Assembly (NCBI RefSeq): GCF_963259705.1
Contig: NC_081861.1
Location: 67,065,623-67,129,622, forward strand
Length of the DNA: 64,000 nucleotides
Source: Myotis daubentonii
Lineage: Eukaryota > Chordata > Mammalia > Chiroptera > Vespertilionidae
Reading direction: 5' to 3'
Part shown: piece by piece, positions 34,883-48,689 of the stretch
Layout: each line of letters starts with the position of its first letter
Position numbering within the stretch: position 1 is the stretch's first letter
Notes under the pieces: generated by a model
Seen by the model: the letters and a program-made list of their open reading frames with translations, nothing else
Told to the model about the DNA's origin: nothing
Database searches by the model: none
Position numbers and translations under genes: made by a program

Positions 34883-34926
<44 letters not shown>

Positions 34927-37900
34927 ACAGGGATTTGGGCAGGAAAGTTTGCCAGACCTCTGAGCCAAGAGAGTTGGAGGGAGACCGCGTGGCAGACAGC
35001 CGCGTCCCTTGGGACAGGCACAGCCCCTGACTGGGGGAAAGGAGAACCGCGGGATTCCTGGCGCCGCCTGGGGAGTTGAGAGCTGGGTTCTGTGATCACA
35101 GAGGACTGAGCCTAAAGGGGGCAGCCTGAAGAGCTGACCAGACCATGCAGTCCTGGTAAGAGAAGAAGCTTACAGAAACCAAGCCTTCCCTGTTTCCGTG
35201 GCCGGCATTTGTTTGTTTGTTTTCACTGAATCCTGTTCATGGGACATTTCGGATACAGACACTCACCTGTGCTGAAGAGAGGGAGAGTGTGCAGAGGAGT
35301 GGAATCTGGGGAGAGACTGGGGAGAGAGGGGGAGCCGGGAGAGGTGGCAGCGAATTGAGTGCTGAGACACCCCTGAGCCCAGGACTGGGGCAGCCATTCT
35401 CTCCGGAGAGTGAGACTCCTCCCCCCAGCCCCCAGGCAAGGAGCACAGCCACACCCAGATTCCACCCTGTAGGAGATCAAGGATTAAAATAACCTGATCA
35501 GTCCCTGGGAATTAACAGGGTCTGGCCTATAGAGGGATTTTCAATCCCAGCAACAACATAGCGCCCGTAACTATTACGCAGCCAGCTCTGGGCAGTGAAC
35601 TTCCACTGGACAGAGAGGCCCTATAGCCTCAGAGGCCAACCCCAGAACACTGCCACCCAGAGGCTGACCCACAAACTGACTCTTTGCTAAACACAAAATA
35701 AGGCAGTCTGGGAAACAAATACGACCTGCTTTAAAATAAGGACTGTGGTTTACAACACAGAGGAACAGTGAATTGCAGGGAAACTCAACACTCTCCTGAA
35801 TACCTGGCAGGTCTAAGGTGAGCCACACTGAAGAATAGAAGAACCGAAGGACCTTCACTACTGCAATTTTTTTTTCTTTTTTCATCTTTTAACTAAGAAA
35901 CCATTTTTTTTCTTTTTTTTTTCTTCTTTTTTTTCTTCTTTTTTTTTCTTCTTTTTCCATCACCTGATTTTACCCTTTTAATTACTACCTTCTTATTTTT
36001 AACCAGTATTATTACTGCTACCATTTTACCATTTTTTAAAGTGCCACTTTATTTTCTCTTTATTTTATTTTGGGATTAGTGTTCTCCATTCTATTTTCAT
36101 CTTTATATTATTGGTTGTTTCTAGTTTGCATTCATCTCCAGGGAGCTGTTGCTGGAATTTGTTGGGATTAGTGGCGGTTCTATAGGAGTCTTCTCCTCAT
36201 ATAAAAAGTCTCTTCCCCTCCTCCACTTCATTCTCTCTTTTCGCTCTTTTTTTTCTTTTCTTTTCTCGCTTTTATTTCCCCCCCTCCTTTTTCCTAATTT
36301 CATTTTTGCACTCCTTTTTTTGGTCCCTATGCTTCTTTTCTTTTTTCTCTTTTATCTTATTCTCTTCCTTCTTCCTTATCCCCTAATTCTCTTTATTCGG
36401 GTGGTCACCTTTATTTGGGGTTATTAATATCGTGAATATCTTTGTGTATAGTGCCTGGTATGTGGTGCCTTCTGTGTTGTATTTTGTGCCTTTAAATCAA
36501 TGCAGCAGATCCAAGCAACAGTAACCTCCTGAGCACCACACCCTCTGCTGAGGAACAGCAGCTGTACATGAAACCTCACCCCACCAGCCAGAAGAGCCAC
36601 CGCAGCTGTGAACAGCACCCACCAGAGGAGCTGCTGCCAACTGAAGAGCAGCTGCTACCGCAACCGCCCGAAGAGCAACCACAGACCAAGGAGTCACTGC
36701 CACCCAGGGAGCAACCACTGAACGACTCAACGTCTAGATATGTCAGTGAGATCAAACATGGGTAGACAAAGAAACCCCCAAAGGAAAGAGAAGGAGGACT
36801 CTCCAGAAAAGCAGCTAAGTAATACAGAGGCATGCAACATGACACATAAAGAATTCAGAATAAGGGTCCTAGAGTGCATAAACAGGATAGAGGAAAAAAT
36901 CAACAACCTCTGCAAGAAGCAAGAAGAAACAGATGAAAAAATCGATAACATATGGAAGAAGCTAGAAGAAACAGATGAAAAAATCAACAACTTAAGTAAG
37001 ACCCAAGAAGAAATGAAGAGTGATATAGCTGCAATGAAAAACTCCATTGAAAGTATCAACAGTAGACTAGGAGAAGCGGAGGACCGAATTAGTGAATTAG
37101 AAGACAAGGAAGCAAAACACACCCAAAATGTACTGCAATTGGAGAAAAAAATTAAAAGACAGGAGGAGAGCCTAAGGGAGCTTTGGGACAACATGAAATG
37201 AAACAACATATGAATAATAGGGGTACCAGAACAACAGAAAGATGAACAAGGATTAGAAAACCTATTAGAAGAAATAATATCAGAAAACTTCCCTGAGGTG
37301 GGGAAGAAAAAAGTCACACAAGCCCAGAGAGTCCCAAACAAGGTGAACCCGAAAAGACCCACACCAAGACACATCATAATTACCATGGCAAATGTTCAGG
37401 ACAAAGAGAGAATCTTACAGGCTGCAAGAGAGAGACGGAAAGTTACATACAAGAGATCGCCCATTAGATTGTCAAATGATGTCTCAACAGAAACACATCA
37501 GGCCAGAAAAGAATGGACAGAAATTTACAAAGTGATGCAAAGCAAAGGACTGGATCCAAGAATACTCTATCCAGCAAGGCTATCATTCAAACTTGAAGGG
37601 GAAATAAGAAGCTTCACAGACAAAAAAAAAGGCTAAGGGAGTTTATCACCACCAAGCCAGCAATGCAAGGAATGCTAAAGGGACTGGTGTAAAAAGAAGA
37701 AATAAAAAGCTCAGAAAGAAAACAGCCACACAAAAAAAGAAATGGCTACAAACAAGTACCTTTCAATAATAACTTTAAACGTAAATGGACTAAATGCTCC
37801 AACCAAAAGACATCGAGTGGCTGAATGGATAAAAAAACATGACCCATACATCTGCTGTCTACAAGAAACCCACCTCATTAGAAGGGACTCACATGGACTG

Positions 37901-38559
37901 AAAGTGAAAGGATGGAAAAATATCTTTCAGGCAAATGAAAAGGAAAAGAAAGCTGGGGTAGCAATACTTATATCGGACAAAATAGACCTCAAAGTGAAGG
38001 CCATAACAAGAGATAAGGAAGGCCACTTCATAATACTAAGGGGATCAATACAACAAGAAGATATAACCCTGGTAAACATATATGCACCCAATGCAGGAGC
38101 ACCCAAATTCATAAAAAAAAAACTCCTGGAAGATATCAAAGGAGAGATCGACAACAATACAATCATAGTAGGGGACTTTAATGCACCATTGACAGCACTG
38201 GATAAGTCCTATAGACAAACAATCAGCAAAGATACAGCAATCCTAAATGACTCACTAGATCAGATGGACTTAATTGACATCTTCAGAACACTTCACCCCA
38301 AAGCCAGAGAATATACATTCTTCTCAGGTGCTCATGGGACATCTTCAAAAATAGACCACATATTGGGTCACAAGCAAAGTATCCCCAAATTCAAGAAGAT
38401 TGAAATCATAAAAAGCATCTTCGCAGACCACGATGGCATAATACTAGAAATAAACTACAATAAAAACAACCCAAAATACTCAAACACCTGGAAGCTGAAT
38501 AGCATGCTATTAAATATTGACTGGGTTACCAATGAGATCAAAGAAGAAATTAAAAACAT
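34726..38559 (+). mobile_element. L1 LINE, 5'-complete, 3'-truncated (unit 5)
   Basis: Same structure. The tract at about 34886-34925 is a pure A run, where units 1-4 and 6-8 carry A/CAAAA repeats. A private change reads ctccactgg just before it. Confidence 0.93.
36740..37692 (+). pseudogene. L1 ORF1, disabled, unit 5
   Basis: It has the same two TGA codons and the 9-A shifted C-terminal frame. Confidence 0.9.
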
Positions 38560-38587
38560 TAAGACTTGCTTGAATTTTAAGTCTTAG
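37742..38587 (+). pseudogene. L1 ORF2 endonuclease-only frame, open, unit 5
   Basis: Here the A tract is A10C and the frame is open for 281 codons. It covers the whole endonuclease domain: N in N-V-N-G-L-N, E in Q-E-T-H, D and N in G-D-F-N, D in S-K-I-D-H and H in A-D-H-D. It ends with a short non-L1 tail and has no reverse transcriptase. It could encode a free endonuclease domain if translated, but it is a truncated element part. Confidence 0.88.
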
Positions 38588-38818
38588 ACCAGAGAGTAGC
38601 TTTTATATATTACTGTTTAAAGTAGCAGTATCCACAAAAGAGGACAAAATAATATATTGTAATGGCAGTTAAAGCACTACTTAATAATCCCTGTCTCAAG
38701 TCCTTTTTTGTAACGAGGCAGTATATAAATAAATGAAATCAGCGGACTCTAATTCCTTTTATATATGTTTCTTTGTTTTTCCCACCACTCCTCAGTCCTC
38801 CTGTAAAGCCCCAATCCC

Positions 38819-39106
38819 ATGAAGTTCATGCCAACTGCTATGCTACCCTCTCTGCCACCCCCGTTGCCACCACTTCCTACGTTTAGACATTCCCAATTAG
38901 GAATAAATCCTTTGGCGCCTCAGTCATGGTCTTCAGGCCCACCCCAGTTACCACAATCATTCTGGGAGCCATCCCCGACCCCAGCCTTGACTTGTTCAAA
39001 ACCCTTGCGAAAGTCTTCTCTTCCCCAACAACCTCCGCCAGTTACTCCCACCAGCGCCCCTCCCCGCGCACCGTCGCCATTAGAAACTGCTCCCTTAAGT
39101 CCCTGA
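38819..39106 (+). other. Unrecognised proline-rich ORF, unit 5
   Basis: Its predicted product is identical to the unit-1 copy. Confidence 0.3.
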
Positions 39107-39342
39107 TTCTACCATTCCCACACTGCCCACACCTTCTACCTTCCAATTCTCCATGAGATATCTCCTGGATGTCTCGCAGCTACTTCTCCCACCAAATGAC
39201 AGAAACAGCGGAATCAGAAGTATTGCGGTGCTGTTCAGTCCTTTAATGACATTAGTTGACAACAGAACCTGGCTTCCTGAGCTAGGCGACATTTAGCTTG
39301 GGCTGCTCCAATGACTCTTGCCAGGCTCGGGGACGCAGGCTT

Positions 39343-39711
39343 TCAGCCTCTTCTAGATGCACGCTTTGGGTCGAACAGAGTGAACGCTGCATCACGGTAG
39401 CGCGGCACTTCATGGCTGTTGGCTGCCCTCTCCGCCTCTGGCTCGGCAGTAGGCGCACTCGGCACACTTGGCGCACTTGGAGCACTTGGCGCACGTTGGT
39501 TGTTGACCTCCATGCCCACCATCTCCACGATGTAGTCCGTCAGGGAGTCGAGCATGACCATAACCAAGTCATTTGCGCCGGAACTTTGATCTTGATTCTG
39601 TTGATTGTTTTGAAGAAGGCGATCCACGTAGGTCAAAGGAGACTGCAACTCGGCGGTTAAATCGTGGCCTGGAGTCTTGGTGGAGTTCGCAGGGCTTTGA
39701 TTTTGTGACAT
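39343..39711 (-). CDS. H2AP: Short histone H2A variant H2A.P, unit 5 copy
   Basis: Intact 122 codons, with a predicted protein identical to copies 1-4. Confidence 0.82.
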   Translation of the reverse strand: MSQNQSPANSTKTPGHDLTAELQSPLTYVDRLLQNNQQNQDQSSGANDLVMVMLDSLTDYIVEMVGMEVNNQRAPSAPSAPSVPSAPTAEPEAERAANSHEVPRYRDAAFTLFDPKRASRRG

Positions 39712-41134
39712 GGTTGTTGATTTCAGTCCGATCAGCCCTTCTTAACTGTACGTATAGCTGGACTAGGTCTTTGAAGACACCACCGCTCAGCTCTGCGTCT
39801 TAGATCTCTGCACTCTAGCCCCTCATTGGTCAGGGAGCCCTTTATGACATCCTGGACTTTGGGTCGTCATAGGTGTCCATTGTGACCTCATCAGACCTCA
39901 GCCTAGAAATGTCCCCTACAGGGACCTGTAACTCTAGCGACTGGCCCCTGACTTTTGAGGGAACTGTCATTTTCTGCTTGACTTTAACATTGTAAAAATA
40001 AATGTGTTTCAATAGAAAACTTTTCCCATCTTAAGGACACAATTCCATGCCATCTGATTCTAACCTTACATTGTCTTTAAGGTCCTTTACAACCTTTGAT
40101 TGGTTGTAGGCTACTGATAAACATGTAAACTGTCTTGTTTAGCAGATATTAAATTGCCCCCCTGTGATGATGTCAGGAAACCAGTTTTACATCCATTTAT
40201 ACATTCATTGAAATGTTCTTGATTAATATTCCCATATCTAAATTTGTTTTCTCTTTTCAACCAGTTATAACACCTTGCCATTCCCTCATTGAGAAAATAG
40301 AATCTTTTAACACATGTTCATTTTATATCTGTATGAATGTTTTGGTTTTTTACACCTTTTGAAAAATATATTTTAATCATTTTGGAAGTCACAATGAGTT
40401 GCTCAGTAGATTCATCTGTCAGAATCAGGTAGATGTTGTTGAGCCTCATTTTTAAGAATCATTTGAAGCCCAGATGTGCTTTTTCTTGGCTGTCCTAGGT
40501 GAAGCCAAAGCACCAAGAGATGTTTATTTTTGTTTTGTTTTGTTTTTTTTATCATTTTCATTTTCCTCTCTACTAATATTGTGTTTCTGCTTTGTTTTTG
40601 GTTCATTTATTTATAGCTGATCACAGTCATAAATATGTCTATTCCAAAAGAGAGAATGTAGAAGGAAGAAAGGAGTCTCTGACCCAAGCAACTTCAATAT
40701 TGAAGCACACAAACCTGCATAGCTTCAAGGCCTGGAAATGATCATTGTTGAGGTGAGGCTCTTCCTTCTGATCCCATGAATTCACCTGGCTCCACAGCTC
40801 TGCCCTCTATGTTCTGCACTCAGAATCATCTTTCCTTTTGAATTGAGCACATGTTTGCAGTTGAGTAGTTTATCAGCCCATTTTCTGCTTGTCAACACCT
40901 GGAAGTACCACAACCTTCTATCATTTCATCCTCGGTCTATTCTTTCAGTTAAAAATGACATTGTTTCTGTTGATTTAACATATGCAAAAATCCTGTAGTC
41001 TCCCATGTATGTCGTGGGGATTCATGTCCTTAGACAAGAAGCTCCTTCCCACATCCCTCTTGGAAAATCTCATCTCTATTTGTTGCTTCTGCTAAGATAG
41101 CTGGGAACATCCATGATTCATATCCTATATTGCT

Positions 41135-41440
41135 TCAAAGAGCCCTCTGAATACTCTGACCTTTTGATTCCTCAGCTGTACTAGCACATGGATGACTAGC
41201 TACATCCTTGATTTTATCTCCATGGGACACTTTCCTGACAGTGAATCCTCTCATTTTAATGTCTTTCACAATCTGGATAGGCTGAGAATTTCTTGTATCT
41301 TCATGTACTGGTTCTTTTTTGCTTACCAGTTCTTCCCTCGATTTATGTATTTTCTTTAAAATAGCAAGAAAAAGCAATGTCATGCCTTCAACACTTTCCT
41401 TGGGAACCTGCTCAGCTACATGTGCATTGTTACAATTCAC
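41135..41440 (-). pseudogene. Decayed unrecognised reading frame, unit 5
   Basis: Same as the unit-1 stretch. The spacer tract at about 40530-40549 has the extra gttttgttttg form shared only with unit 6. Confidence 0.35.
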
Positions 41441-41578
41441 CTGTGATTTCTGCCCCTAGATAACAAGAATTTCCTCTCCTCCAGATTCCAATATTTTCCC
41501 TCTAAATCTTCACCAACAACATCTGATATTCATATGTTTATCAATAGTCTGTTTTTGATGATTAGGTATTCTCTAAGA

Positions 41579-41889
41579 CAGTGGTTCTCAACCTTCCTAA
41601 TGCAGCGACCCTTTAATACAGTTCCTCATGTTGTGATGACCCCCAACCATAAAATTATTTTCGTTGCTACTTCACAACTGTAATTTTGCTACTGTTATGA
41701 ATCACAATGTAAATATCTGATATGCAGGATGTATTTTCATTGTTACAAATTGAACATAATTAAAGCATAGTGATTAATCACAAAAACAATATGTAATTTT
41801 ATATGTGTTTTCCAATGGTCTAAGGTGACCCCTGTGAAAGGGTCGTTCGACCCCCAAAGGGTTTGCGACCCATAGGTTGAGAACCGCTG
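41579..41889. mobile_element. SPIN hAT element, unit 5
   Basis: 311 bp. It reads ccaatggtc at about 41813, a change shared only with unit 6; all others read ccgatggtc. Confidence 0.9.
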
Positions 41890-41958
41890 CTCTAAGACAA
41901 TAAAGGCCTTTTCAGCTGTGCTCCTCACTTCCTTTTTTAAATTAATCTTTATTAGAGA

Positions 41959-42129
41959 GACAGAAGATGGCGGCGATATAGGCAGACGCGTCCCAGGTCG
42001 TGTCCCGGAGCAAATGGAGTGAGCAGCTGAAACTAGTAACACCCACACCGAATTGGCGAAATTGCTCAGCTGGTGAGACCATTTGCAGCCGGGAAGAGCA
42101 GAACTCCCCTGGAAAGGTAAAAAAAAAAA

Positions 42130-42160
<31 letters not shown>

Positions 42161-45100
42161 CAAAAAAAAACACAGGGATTTGGGCAGGAAAGTTTGCCAG
42201 ACCTCTGAGCCAAGAGAGTTGGAGGGAGACCGCGTGGCAGACAGCCGCGTCCCTTGGGACAGGCACAGCCCCTGACTGGGGGAAAGGAGAACCGCGGGAT
42301 TCCTGGCGCCGCCTGGGGAGTTGAGAGCTGGGTTCTGTGATCACAGAGGACTGAGCCTAAAGGGGGCAGCCTGAAGAGCTGACCAGACCATGCAGTCCTG
42401 GTAAGAGAAGAAGCTTACAGAAACCAAGCCTTCCCTGTTTCCGTGGCCGGCATTTGTTTGTTTGTTTTCACTGAATCCTGTTCATGGGACATTTCGGATA
42501 CAGACACTCACCTGTGCTGAAGAGAGGGAGAGTGTGCAGAGGAGTGGAATCTGGGGAGAGACTGGGGAGAGAGGGGGAGCCGGGAGAGGTGGCAGCGAAT
42601 TGAGTGCTGAGACACCCCTGAGCCCAGGACTGGGGCAGCCATTCTCTCCGGAGAGTGAGACTCCTCCCCCCAGCCCCCAGGCAAGGAGCACAGCCACACC
42701 CAGATTCCACCCTGTAGGAGATCAAGGATTAAAATAACCTGATCAGTCCCTGGGAATTAACAGGGTCTGGCCTATAGAGGGATTTTCAATCCCAGCAACA
42801 ACATAGCGCCCGTAACTATTACGCAGCCAGCTCTGGGCAGTGAACTTCCACTGGACAGAGAGGCCCTATAGCCTCAGAGGCCAACCCCAGAACACTGCCA
42901 CCCAGAGGCTGACCCACAAACTGACTCTTTGCTAAACACAAAATAAGGCAGTCTGGGAAACAAATACGACCTGCTTTAAAATAAGGACTGTGGTTTACAA
43001 CACAGAGGAACAGTGAATTGCAGGGAAACTCAACACTCTCCTGAATACCTGGCAGGTCTAAGGTGAGCCACACTGAAGAATAGAAGAACCGAAGGACCTT
43101 CACTACTGCAATTTTTTTTTCTTTTTTCATCTTTTAACTAAGAAACCATTTTTTTTCTTTTTTTTTTCTTCTTTTTTTTCTTCTTTTTTTTTCTTCTTTT
43201 TCCATCACCTGATTTTACCCTTTTAATTACTACCTTCTTATTTTTAACCAGTATTATTACTGCTACCATTTTACCATTTTTTAAAGTGCCACTTTATTTT
43301 CTCTTTATTTTATTTTGGGATTAGTGTTCTCCATTCTATTTTCATCTTTATATTATTGGTTGTTTCTAGTTTGCATTCATCTCCAGGGAGCTGTTGCTGG
43401 AATTTGTTGGGATTAGTGGCGGTTCTATAGGAGTCTTCTCCTCATATAAAAAGTCTCTTCCCCTCCTCCACTTCATTCTCTCTTTTCGCTCTTTTTTTTC
43501 TTTTCTTTTCTCGCTTTTATTTCCCCCCCTCCTTTTTCCTAATTTCATTTTTGCACTCCTTTTTTTGGTCCCTATGCTTCTTTTCTTTTTTCTCTTTTAT
43601 CTTATTCTCTTCCTTCTTCCTTATCCCCTAATTCTCTTTATTCGGGTGGTCACCTTTATTTGGGGTTATTAATATCGTGAATATCTTTGTGTATAGTGCC
43701 TGGTATGTGGTGCCTTCTGTGTTGTATTTTGTGCCTTTAAATCAATGCAGCAGATCCAAGCAACAGTAACCTCCTGAGCACCACACCCTCTGCTGAGGAA
43801 CAGCAGCTGTACATGAAACCTCACCCCACCAGCCAGAAGAGCCACCGCAGCTGTGAACAGCACCCACCAGAGGAGCTGCTGCCAACTGAAGAGCAGCTGC
43901 TACCGCAACCGCCCGAAGAGCAACCACAGACCAAGGAGTCACTGCCACCCAGGGAGCAACCACTGAACGACTCAACGTCTAGATATGTCAGTGAGATCAA
44001 ACATGGGTAGACAAAGAAACCCCCAAAGGAAAGAGAAGGAGGACTCTCCAGAAAAGCAGCTAAGTAATACAGAGGCATGCAACATGACACATAAAGAATT
44101 CAGAATAAGGGTCCTAGAGTGCATAAACAGGATAGAGGAAAAAATCAACAACCTCTGCAAGAAGCAAGAAGAAACAGATGAAAAAATCGATAACATATGG
44201 AAGAAGCTAGAAGAAACAGATGAAAAAATCAACAACTTAAGTAAGACCCAAGAAGAAATGAAGAGTGATATAGCTGCAATGAAAAACTCCATTGAAAGTA
44301 TCAACAGTAGACTAGGAGAAGCGGAGGACCGAATTAGTGAATTAGAAGACAAGGAAGCAAAACACACCCAAAATGTACTGCAATTGGAGAAAAAAATTAA
44401 AAGACAGGAGGAGAGCCTAAGGGAGCTTTGGGACAACATGAAATGAAACAACATATGAATAATAGGGGTACCAGAACAACAGAAAGATGAACAAGGATTA
44501 GAAAACCTATTAGAAGAAATAATATCAGAAAACTTCCCTGAGGTGGGGAAGAAAAAAGTCACACAAGCCCAGAGAGTCCCAAACAAGGTGAACCCGAAAA
44601 GACCCACACCAAGACACATCATAATTACCATGGCAAATGTTCAGGACAAAGAGAGAATCTTACAGGCTGCAAGAGAGAGACGGAAAGTTACATACAAGAG
44701 ATCGCCCATTAGATTGTCAAATGATGTCTCAACAGAAACACATCAGGCCAGAAAAGAATGGACAGAAATTTACAAAGTGATGCAAAGCAAAGGACTGGAT
44801 CCAAGAATACTCTATCCAGCAAGGCTATCATTCAAACTTGAAGGGGAAATAAGAAGCTTCACAGACAAAAAAAAAAAAGGCTAAGGGAGTTTATCACCAC
44901 CAAGCCAGCAATGCAAGGAATGCTAAAGGGACTGGTGTAAAAAGAAGAAATAAAAAGCTCAGAAAGAAAACAGCCACACAAAAAAAGAAATGGCTACAAA
45001 CAAGTACCTTTCAATAATAACTTTAAACGTAAATGGACTAAATGCTCCAACCAAAAGACATCGAGTGGCTGAATGGATAAAAAAACATGACCCATACATC

Positions 45101-45808
45101 TGCTGTCTACAAGAAACCCACCTCATTAGAAGGGACTCACACGGACTGAAAGTGAAAGGATGGAAAAATATCTTTCAGGCAAATGAAAAGGAAAAGAAAG
45201 CTGGGGTAGCAATACTTATATCGGACAAAATAGACCTCAAAGTGAAGGCCATAACAAGAGATAAGGAAGGCCACTTCATAATACTAAGGGGATCAATACA
45301 ACAAGAAGATATAACCCTGGTAAACATATATGCACCCAATGCAGGAGCACCCAAATTCATAAAAAAAAAAACTCCTGGAAGATATCAAAGGAGAGATCGA
45401 CAACAATACAATCATAGTAGGGGACTTTAATGCACCATTGACAGCACTGGATAAGTCCTATAGACAAACAATCAGCAAAGATACAGCAATCCTAAATGAC
45501 TCACTAGATCAGATGGACTTAATTGACATCTTCAGAACACTTCACCCCAAAGCCAGAGAATATATATTCTTCTCAGGTGCTCATGGGACATCTTCAAAAA
45601 TAGACCACATATTGGGTCACAAGCAAAGTATCCCCAAATTCAAGAAGATTGAAATCATAAAAAGCATCTTCGCAGACCACGATGGCATAATACTAGAAAT
45701 AAACTACAATAAAAACAACCCAAAATACTCAAACACCTGGAAGCTGAATAGCATGCTATTAAATATTGACTGGGTTACCAATGAGATCAAAGAAGAAATT
45801 AAAAACAT
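41959..45808 (+). mobile_element. L1 LINE, 5'-complete, 3'-truncated (unit 6)
   Basis: Same structure. It carries cacacggactg at about 45139, shared only with unit 7. Confidence 0.93.
43985..44940 (+). pseudogene. L1 ORF1, disabled, unit 6
   Basis: It has the same two TGA codons. The A run is 12 long (9 in most units), adding one Lys but leaving the C-terminal frame still shifted. Confidence 0.9.
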
Positions 45809-45836
45809 TAAGACTTGCTTGAATTTTAAGTCTTAG
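44990..45836 (+). pseudogene. L1 ORF2 endonuclease domain, frameshifted, unit 6
   Basis: The A tract is A11C, one base too long, so the frame breaks in the opposite direction from units 1-4. A private change gives Tyr-Ile instead of Tyr-Thr at about 45564. Confidence 0.9.
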
Positions 45837-46067
45837 ACCAGAGAGTAGCTTTTATATATTACTGTTTAAAGTAGCAGTATCCACAAAAGAGGACAAAATA
45901 ATATATTGTAATGGCAGTTAAAGCACTACTTAATAATCCCTGTCTCAAGTCCTTTTTTGTAACGAGGCAGTATATAAATAAATGAAATCAGCGGACTCTA
46001 ATTCCTTTTATATATGTTTCTTTGTTTTTCCCACCACTCCTCAGTCCTCCTGTAAAGCCCCAATCCC

Positions 46068-46355
46068 ATGAAGTTCATGCCAACTGCTATGCTACCCTCT
46101 CTGCCACCCCCGTTGCCACCACTTCCTACGTTTAGACATTCCCAATTAGGAATAAATCCTTTGGCGCCTCAGTCATGGTCTTCAGGCCCACCCCAGTTAC
46201 CACAATCATTCTGGGAGCCATCCCCGACCCCAGCCTTGACTTGTTCAAAACCCTTGCGAAAGTCTTCTCTTCCCCAACAACCTCCGCCAGTTACTCCCAC
46301 CAGCGCCCCTCCCCGCGCACCGTCGCCATTAGAAACTGCTCCCTTAAGTCCCTGA
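46068..46355 (+). other. Unrecognised proline-rich ORF, unit 6
   Basis: Its predicted product is identical to the unit-1 copy. Confidence 0.3.
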
Positions 46356-46591
46356 TTCTACCATTCCCACACTGCCCACACCTTCTACCTTCCAATTCTC
46401 CATGAGATATCTCCTGGATGTCTCGCAGCTACTTCTCCCACCAAATGACAGAAACAGCGGAATCAGAAGTATTGCGGTGCTGTTCAGTCCTTTAATGACA
46501 TTAGTTGACAACAGAACCTGGCTTCCTGAGCTAGGCGACATTTAGCTTGGGCTGCTCCAATGACTCTTGCCAGGCTCGGGGACGCAGGCTT

Positions 46592-46960
46592 TCAGCCTCT
46601 TCTAGATGCACGCTTTGGGTCGAACAGAGTGAACGCTGCATCACGGTAGCGCGGCACTTCATGGCTGTTGGCTGCCCTCTCCGCCTCTGGCTCGGCAGTA
46701 GGCGCACTCGGCACACTTGGCGCACTTGGAGCACTTGGCGCACGTTGGTTGTTGACCTCCATGCCCACCATCTCCACGATGTAGTCCGTCAGGGAGTCGA
46801 GCATGACCATAACCAAGTCATTTGCGCCGGAACTTTGATCTTGATTCTGTTGATTGTTTTGAAGAAGGCGATCCACGTAGGTCAAAGGAGACTGCAACTC
46901 GGCGGTTAAATCGTGGCCTGGAGTCTTGGTGGAGTTCGCAGGGCTTTGATTTTGTGACAT
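46592..46960 (-). CDS. H2AP: Short histone H2A variant H2A.P, unit 6 copy
   Basis: Intact 122 codons, with a predicted protein identical to copies 1-5. Confidence 0.82.
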   Translation of the reverse strand: MSQNQSPANSTKTPGHDLTAELQSPLTYVDRLLQNNQQNQDQSSGANDLVMVMLDSLTDYIVEMVGMEVNNQRAPSAPSAPSVPSAPTAEPEAERAANSHEVPRYRDAAFTLFDPKRASRRG

Positions 46961-48383
46961 GGTTGTTGATTTCAGTCCGATCAGCCCTTCTTAACTGTAC
47001 GTATAGCTGGACTAGGTCTTTGAAGACACCACCGCTCAGCTCTGCGTCTTAGATCTCTGCACTCTAGCCCCTCATTGGTCAGGGAGCCCTTTATGACATC
47101 CTGGACTTTGGGTCGTCATAGGTGTCCATTGTGACCTCATCAGACCTCAGCCTAGAAATGTCCCCTACAGGGACCTGTAACTCTAGCGACTGGCCCCTGA
47201 CTTTTGAGGGAACTGTCATTTTCTGCTTGACTTTAACATTGTAAAAATAAATGTGTTTCAATAGAAAACTTTTCCCATCTTAAGGACACAATTCCATGCC
47301 ATCTGATTCTAACCTTACATTGTCTTTAAGGTCCTTTACAACCTTTGATTGGTTGTAGGCTACTGATAAACATGTAAACTGTCTTGTTTAGCAGATATTA
47401 AATTGCCCCCCTGTGATGATGTCAGGAAACCAGTTTTACATCCATTTATACATTCATTGAAATGTTCTTGATTAATATTCCCATATCTAAATTTGTTTTC
47501 TCTTTTCAACCAGTTATAACACCTTGCCATTCCCTCATTGAGAAAATAGAATCTTTTAACACATGTTCATTTTATATCTGTATGAATGTTTTGGTTTTTT
47601 ACACCTTTTGAAAAATATATTTTAATCATTTTGGAAGTCACAATGAGTTGCTCAGTAGATTCATCTGTCAGAATCAGGTAGATGTTGTTGAGCCTCATTT
47701 TTAAGAATCATTTGAAGCCCAGATGTGCTTTTTCTTGGCTGTCCTAGGTGAAGCCAAAGCACCAAGAGATGTTTATTTTTGTTTTGTTTTGTTTTTTTTA
47801 TCATTTTCATTTTCCTCTCTACTAATATTGTGTTTCTGCTTTGTTTTTGGTTCATTTATTTATAGCTGATCACAGTCATAAATATGTCTATTCCAAAAGA
47901 GAGAATGTAGAAGGAAGAAAGGAGTCTCTGACCCAAGCAACTTCAATATTGAAGCACACAAACCTGCATAGCTTCAAGGCCTGGAAATGATCATTGTTGA
48001 GGTGAGGCTCTTCCTTCTGATCCCATGAATTCACCTGGCTCCACAGCTCTGCCCTCTATGTTCTGCACTCAGAATCATCTTTCCTTTTGAATTGAGCACA
48101 TGTTTGCAGTTGAGTAGTTTATCAGCCCATTTTCTGCTTGTCAACACCTGGAAGTACCACAACCTTCTATCATTTCATCCTCGGTCTATTCTTTCAGTTA
48201 AAAATGACATTGTTTCTGTTGATTTAACATATGCAAAAATCCTGTAGTCTCCCATGTATGTCGTGGGGATTCATGTCCTTAGACAAGAAGCTCCTTCCCA
48301 CATCCCTCTTGGAAAATCTCATCTCTATTTGTTGCTTCTGCTAAGATAGCTGGGAACATCCATGATTCATATCCTATATTGCT

Positions 48384-48689
48384 TCAAAGAGCCCTCTGAA
48401 TACTCTGACCTTTTGATTCCTCAGCTGTACTAGCACATGGATGACTAGCTACATCCTTGATTTTATCTCCATGGGACACTTTCCTGACAGTGAATCCTCT
48501 CATTTTAATGTCTTTCACAATCTGGATAGGCTGAGAATTTCTTGTATCTTCATGTACTGGTTCTTTTTTGCTTACCAGTTCTTCCCTCGATTTATGTATT
48601 TTCTTTAAAATAGCAAGAAAAAGCAATGTCATGCCTTCAACACTTTCCTTGGGAACCTGCTCAGCTACATGTGCATTGTTACAATTCAC
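48384..48689 (-). pseudogene. Decayed unrecognised reading frame, unit 6
   Basis: Same as the unit-1 stretch. Confidence 0.35.
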
